Assembly: GCA_030248225.1 (NCBI GenBank)
Contig: JASANE010028601.1
Coordinates: forward strand, 1-64,000
Direction of reading: 5' to 3'
Length of the DNA stretch: 64,000 bases
DNA from: Trileptium ribeirensis
Lineage: Eukaryota > Nematoda > Enoplea > Enoplida > Thoracostomopsidae
Each line of letters starts with the position of its first letter. Position 1 is the first letter of the stretch. The position numbers and the translations under genes were made by a program. Shown here piece after piece: positions 61,701 to 64,000 of the stretch. The notes beneath the pieces were generated by a model. The model made no database searches and had not been told where the DNA came from. It saw only the letters and a list, made by a program, of their open reading frames with translations.

Positions 61701-63075
61701 GCGCAGAATTTGAACGTATTGGAACAGATGAGATCGGACGCAATGAGAACATGATTTTAGTTGTGATGCCTCTTTAGCTCAACATAAAATGATACAAGAA
61801 AATTTATTCATTAAGGACCATAAATAGTTTGTGTATTGCTGACTCTTTCAAAAACTCAAACCGGCACAACGAATAGAACGCGAAGTTGTTTTGTAAAAGA
61901 GACATTTTACTCAAATCACTACGGTGTATAGAAACACTTGCTTGGTTTTTTAAGGAATCTTGCAAAGCGTAGGATAGTAATGCATGCGCAAACATATTCA
62001 ACAAGAGGAAGTAAACAAGGAGACAGCGTACGCGATACGCAATGTGCACCGTTGCCAATTGTCAGCGTATGGCTCTAAACAGTTGGTATTTTGGCTTATA
62101 TATCTTGGACTTCACTTGTGATTTAAAACTCAAAAGAAAAAATAAAAAGCAAAAGTTTAATAGTATAATAATACCACCTAGGTATGTAATAATTTCATCA
62201 TATATTAACAACCAAAAGATGTGACTGTACAAAAATTAAAGTTCACGACTCTACAACAGTAAGCGACAGGAATTCTTACATTTCGAAAATAAATGACATT
62301 TCCAAATCCGCCAATTTTAGCACAATTTAGGAGTTCCGGTTTAGTAAGTTCGTTCGGCTAGTTATAGCGTTTATATATTGCTAGTGAATAAACCGTTACG
62401 CCTTACATGGCCCTTAAGAGAAGCTGTACTCTGACTACGCCTACAGAATTTTACAAAGTGCTCAGAATTAGCCTTTGTATTTGCCTATTACGGTATATAT
62501 ACTTACGGCCATTTGTTTATTCTCTTAAATCATTATTAGATTATTCTTTAGATGGTTTTATGACATTATAGATACTTTCAAGTCGAATACTAAAACAGCT
62601 ACACAGAAGAGACAACCAATTGATTTCATTTGAATGGATAGTTTTTTATTTAAACCAAGAAACTTATTGGTGTGGCATTGAACAGAATGTGAATTTATTA
62701 AAGCTTGATGACTAAAACACTCAATGTATTGTATTTTTAAATGCATCAAGCATCAACATGAAAAAAGCGAGGATGCCGCCAGTTTTCGCAACTTCTGAAT
62801 CTCTTAATATATTAAATTATTCAAGTTCCGTATCCACGGACCAACTGTCGGTCTGTCACCGCGTTCGGCTGCTTCGAGAAACCGTTTCTCGTTCGGCGCT
62901 GGCGCTGGTCGAAGTGCAGCAATTGGAGGAACTGCAGTTAGCGACCGACGTGTGGTCATACGTCCTTGAGGCGGATGATACTGGTTGTTGTAGTCCTGTG
63001 TTCCCGATCGACCAGACCATGACGCTTTAATGCGCGACGCGACGGATGGAGACCTTGCGTCCCGGTAAAATTTGT
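39488..63075 (-). CDS. trpc: TRPC-family cation channel, at least 12 coding exons
   Basis: Exons (- strand order): 63075-62842, 61387-60858, 59791-59486, 57882-57492, 57009-56887, 53950-53593, 51351-51156, 48129-47932, 46812-46723, 43373-43258, 42234-42098, 40794-39488. All junctions are GT-AG and phases agree, giving an unbroken frame. From the ATG at 62959 it encodes 1289 residues. Order: N-terminal ankyrin repeats, HxxxxCxCxxC zinc site, linker, S1-S6, EWKFHR TRP box (~680-685), a coiled-coil-like [10 protein letters not shown] region, and a long low-complexity tail ending ESII, which fits a class I PDZ ligand. TRPC channels are plasma-membrane Ca2+/Na+ channels, often gated through phospholipase C. 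The length resembles insect TRP. An upstream coding exon is possible, because the first exon is preceded by a good acceptor and the frame is open to it. Confidence 0.95.
40880..41165. repeat. T-rich dispersed repeat, copy 3
   Basis: Lies in the last TRPC intron. Head gagagggtgtagaggcctttg, then tttgtgggacgaaagattttt, then tttgcctatttttgc motifs, as in the copies at 13915 and 16245. Confidence 0.45.
41237..41574. mobile_element. MITE with TTA target duplication
   Basis: Left end TGCTGGGTTCAGACGTCA and the reverse complement of the right end TGGTGCGTTAACACGTCA agree at most positions. Both sides are flanked by TTA (41234-41236 and 41575-41577), the duplication made by PIF/Harbinger-type transposases. 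The interior is full of caaattttgatc-type words in both orientations. Located in the last TRPC intron. Confidence 0.72.
41780..41960. repeat. ~88-bp tandem duplication
   Basis: Two adjacent near-identical copies of tttttgacgcatgt followed by gccatacaaatgacggctat, ctgttacatcgccattagt and ctggtacaacaa/g. TRPC intron 11. Confidence 0.85.
42098..42234 (-). CDS. trpc: TRPC exon 11
   Basis: Acceptor ttattttag; [12 protein letters not shown] continues the ISSLR of exon 10. The donor is gtaatg after GGCACAG. If the donor is not used, the frame runs about 20 more codons to a stop near 42036, a possible short-tail isoform. Confidence 0.88.
43258..43373 (-). CDS. trpc: TRPC exon 10
   Basis: [18 protein letters not shown] then [10 protein letters not shown], the conserved C-terminal helix region of TRPC proteins, where the calmodulin/IP3-receptor binding region lies in relatives. 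Acceptor tttatag, donor gtaagc. Confidence 0.94.
43679..44177. repeat. perfect 252-bp tandem duplication
   Basis: Two head-to-tail copies starting with gcgcactaaaactg at 43679 and 43931. I found no differences, including the nine-T run. TRPC intron 9. Either a very recent duplication or an assembly duplication. Confidence 0.93.
44596..45042. mobile_element. degenerate inverted-repeat element related to 54870-55488
   Basis: The left side has cgatgggttg ... gtgtgacactcttcaggttt. The right side, reversed, has cgatgatgga ... atgtgacactctttatattt. Interior inverted words (ccggctttgacccc / aatcaaagccgg) also pair. More diverged than the 54870 element. Confidence 0.45.
45550..46480. repeat. 94-bp tandem array in TRPC intron
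   Basis: Unit tgtatttaagctattattta, acaaccttttgcgaccccgg, cgaaatgaatctcgatcgtt, tgtgtgcgagacttgtacgt, tggccaccatgcta. About nine full or partial units, with exact 94-bp spacing from about 45940 to 46330. A GC-rich insertion (45705-45835, with ccccccccaaaacc) sits between early units. CG-rich words (cgaccccggcg, tcgatcg) contrast with the AT-rich intron. Confidence 0.93.
46723..46812 (-). CDS. trpc: TRPC exon 9
   Basis: 30 codons, phase 0 on both sides: [18 protein letters not shown] then DKPPVTYR, basic linker after the TRP domain. Acceptor cattttag, donor gtaaga. Supported by the PPVTY-VIMERLI junction with exon 10 typical of TRPC. Confidence 0.85.
47932..48129 (-). CDS. trpc: TRPC exon 8 with TRP box
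   Basis: Encodes [22 protein letters not shown], written in two parts: [11 protein letters not shown] and [11 protein letters not shown]. This is the diagnostic TRP box (EWKFAR in most relatives) and following helix, then [10 protein letters not shown]. Acceptor tgtatag, donor gttagt, phase 0 on both sides. Confidence 0.96.
48600..48790. repeat. T-rich repeat, possible distant copy
   Basis: Runs of ttttagcaaaattatc, ttttagtaaaattt and similar, resembling the tail of the T-rich dispersed family. TRPC intron 7. Weakly supported. Confidence 0.3.
51156..51351 (-). CDS. trpc: TRPC exon 7: pore helix and S6
   Basis: Pore segment [15 protein letters not shown], then S6 [20 protein letters not shown]. 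Acceptor taattacag, donor gtaagt. The position that is Gly after Phe in the usual TRPC filter (FG) is Ser here (FS). Confidence 0.95.
52395..52660. repeat. GATCCGAT-rich inverted-repeat element, copy 1
   Basis: Dense gatccgacc, tccgatttctatat and ggtccggtcagatagg words in both orientations, shared with 59207-59452 and 61505-61755. No protein. TRPC intron 6. Confidence 0.55.
53593..53950 (-). CDS. trpc: TRPC exon 6: S4, S5 and pore turret
   Basis: [20 protein letters not shown] linker, S4 [21 protein letters not shown]5 [20 protein letters not shown], then an extracellular segment with two Cys ([12 protein letters not shown]). Acceptor tttctag phase 1, donor gtaagt phase 2. Confidence 0.96.
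54870..55488. mobile_element. MITE with ~50-bp terminal inverted repeats
   Basis: The left terminus gtcgatgacggtggactctg continues ctaaagagtatgacactctt cagctttt. The reversed right terminus is gtcgatgatggtccactgtg ctaaagagtatgacactctt cagctttt. The 28-base stretch from ctaaagag onward is identical. The interior holds repeated inverted words (ccaggttcttggaccactaa / ccaagaacctggtagtgg). No transposase. TRPC intron 5. Confidence 0.88.
56347..56837. repeat. tandem pair of tRNA-like (SINE) units, ~245 bp apart
   Basis: gaaaagatacacgagtctt...tttatacccgcggggatttcgagc at 56347 recurs as gaaaagatccacgaatgtt...tttggattaagcggaaattcg at 56592, and aagctacactatg at 56463 recurs at 56708. On the - strand each unit has a B-box-like segment (aactcgagttcgacccctg near 56530). 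Diverged duplicate, TRPC intron 5. Confidence 0.55.
56887..57009 (-). CDS. trpc: TRPC exon 5: S2-S3
   Basis: [14 protein letters not shown], then S3 [20 protein letters not shown]. The codon split across the exon 4 junction is Gly. Acceptor attttag, donor gtaagt, phase 1 on both sides. Confidence 0.95.
57492..57882 (-). CDS. trpc: TRPC exon 4: pre-S1, S1 and S2
   Basis: [20 protein letters not shown] is the conserved TRPC pre-S1 block, followed by [19 protein letters not shown]1 [20 protein letters not shown] and the start of S2 ([10 protein letters not shown]). Acceptor ggcttag, donor gtaggt. Confidence 0.96.
58266..58822. mobile_element. MITE with long terminal inverted repeats
   Basis: Left atgcatcatttacaataaga (then tgcatgcgcatggtgctaat tatgtcacgc) and reversed right atgcatcatttacgacaaga (then tgcgtgcgccagggccaaat tatgtcacgc) align over about 50 bases. 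The interior has tandem words (tagctaagc, ccagctaagc). No open frame. TRPC intron 3. Confidence 0.85.
59207..59452. repeat. GATCCGAT-rich inverted-repeat element, copy 2
   Basis: Left taaggccgcgctcatatttt gtccgg; right reversed taggccatgtttacttgagc gtccgatc. The ends pair imperfectly. The interior has tcggtctgattcg and gatctgatgagatagga words. Just inside TRPC intron 3, next to exon 3. Confidence 0.6.
59486..59791 (-). CDS. trpc: TRPC exon 3
   Basis: 102 codons, phase 0 on both sides. [18 protein letters not shown] and [20 protein letters not shown] match the conserved linker-helix region after the ankyrin repeats. Acceptor tatttag, donor gtgagt. Confidence 0.96.
60858..61387 (-). CDS. trpc: TRPC exon 2: ankyrin repeats and zinc site
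   Basis: [20 protein letters not shown] and [20 protein letters not shown] are TRPC ankyrin repeats. [13 protein letters not shown] gives the His/Cys cluster that binds zinc in TRPC structures. Ends [12 protein letters not shown] before donor gtaagt. Acceptor accaatttcag. Confidence 0.96.
61505..61755. repeat. GATCCGAT-rich inverted-repeat element, copy 3
   Basis: ggtctgatctgatccgatct and, reversed at the right end, catgttctcattgcgtccga, matching catgtttacttgagcgtccga of copy 2. TRPC intron 1. Confidence 0.6.
62842..63075 (-). CDS. trpc: TRPC first recognised exon (start of ankyrin domain)
   Basis: Reads [19 protein letters not shown], the conserved entry to TRPC ankyrin repeats, joining in phase 1 to [13 protein letters not shown] across the first intron (donor g|gtccgt). 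An in-frame ATG lies at 62959. The frame is open further upstream to an acceptor-like ttgcttttgcag at 63076, so the true start may be in an earlier exon. No such exon was recognised up to 64000. Confidence 0.88.
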
Positions 63076-63339
63076 CTGCAAAAGCAATGAAATTATGTCA
63101 TAAAAACTTGTGAAATTTCATAATCATAGCATAAAAATAATAAAAGTTTATTACAAAAAATAACGTTAAATAAATAAATAAAATAAATAAAATAAAGATC
63201 AGTATTAGTTTCACAACTCATATATAAATTATATTTATAATCAAACTTTATAGCTATATATATCGCGGGTTGTATTTTAATATATTTTTGTCGAATGAAT
63301 AAAAACAGAGAATGTTTTAAACACTACACCATTGTTCGT

Positions 63340-63460
63340 AGTGTGGTGATCGGGTCCTATTGTGAAGTGGTAACATGGTAGTATTGCAAGCTGAAAAGGC
63401 CTGGGTTCGAATTCTAATCAGTCCATTGTAATTATCACTAGTGGACCTGGCTAAATGTAT
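63340..63460 (+). repeat. tRNA-derived SINE-like remnant
   Basis: gaagtggtaacatggtag resembles an A box and cctgggttcgaattc a B box, at tRNA-like spacing. The flanks gggtcctattg and cactagtggacctgg follow. The arms do not pair as a tRNA should, so a functional tRNA is unlikely. Confidence 0.45.
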
Positions 63461-64000
63461 TAATTTGTTTACCCGTGAAAGAAAAATTAATTATCAAAAA
63501 CTCATTCCGGCTCACAGTATGCTTTGTGTGTGTTTCGAAATGTGTAATTCGGCTTCACTGTTATAACTTACATTTTGTATAAACATATTCTAGCCAATCC
63601 TAAATTCATATCTGGCATTTCCACTATATGGACACGTTTTCAAATACTAAAAATCATTAGTTTCGTTGTCTCCAAGTGGTTTATGACAATTTATGGGATG
63701 GTAAAGTGTTTTCTAACAAATAATTTTCAAAAATTGTCGCCTTTAAAAGCAAAACATAATATTTTTCGCAAAACCTTGACAAAAGCGTTGTCCCGAAGCC
63801 ATGCTGACTGTTGAAAATGTATCCTTTTCATTAAATATTGTACACTAAGATATTGAAATCCATAAATACTGAAAAAGTTTATATACGTCCTTAAGACTAA
63901 TGTAATGAAAAACGTTACTTAGAGTAGTAGATTCCGATTTTAGGTTTCATTTAGAAAAGGTTGTGGAACAAATAACTGATAGGTGGCCTGTGGTTTTGGT

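Noticed and set aside
62758..63030. + strand frame of 90 codons
   Set aside because: Shadow of the TRPC exon, which matches the family on the - strand.
63340..63460. functional tRNA gene
   Set aside because: A and B boxes are present, but acceptor and T stems do not pair; a SINE-like remnant fits better.

Overview
The window is AT-rich, repeat-laden nuclear DNA of an invertebrate animal. It holds two intact spliced host genes with standard GT-AG introns. One is an innexin (gap-junction protein, three coding exons, + strand, 21300-27478). The other is a TRPC-family cation channel (at least twelve coding exons, - strand, 39488-63075). Innexins with extracellular cysteine pairs and no connexin features point to a protostome-like invertebrate; the sequence alone does not fix the phylum. 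Every exon junction given here was derived by matching splice sites to reading phase, and both host genes read through without a frameshift.

The most unusual object is a Ty3/gypsy-type LTR retrotransposon on the - strand, 5741-12553, with LTRs that are nearly identical outside one indel, a TG...CA structure and an ATAG target duplication. Its gag CHCC box (C-x2-H-x9-C-x3-C) and a primer site resembling the 3' end of tRNA-Trp place it near the CsRn1 clade. It carries modules that are not part of the standard gag-pol set. Upstream of gag is an open frame with a hydrophobic segment, a canonical 2A ribosome-skipping peptide (GDVESNPGP) and an IMPACT/UPF0029 (YigZ-type) domain. This is followed by a second hydrophobic segment and a second 2A-like motif (GVEPNPGP) leading into gag. 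Downstream of integrase is a PWWP chromatin-reader domain. The copy is dead: it has two in-frame stops, several one-base frame breaks mostly in A/T runs, and an 11-bp tandem duplication.

Layout. 1-2475: no confident gene, one possible ankyrin-like relic on the - strand. 2476-3496: 22-bp minisatellite. 4960-5740: diverged tandem repeat, the target into which the LTR element inserted. 5741-12553: the element. 12558-21299: gene-free, with a 7-copy ~103-bp array at 18132-18823. 21300-27478: innexin. 27479-39487: repeats, including two oppositely oriented copies of one element (27953-28913 and 37323-38217), a terminal-inverted-repeat element, a perfect 39-bp-arm palindrome, a decayed CR1-like retrotransposon and a 66-bp tandem array. 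39488-63075: TRPC, whose introns are loaded with short inverted-repeat elements and tandem arrays. 63076-64000: upstream DNA with a tRNA-derived SINE-like remnant; a further 5' TRPC exon may lie here or beyond.

The two host genes are both membrane-channel genes, but they are on opposite strands about 12 kb apart and nothing suggests a functional cluster.
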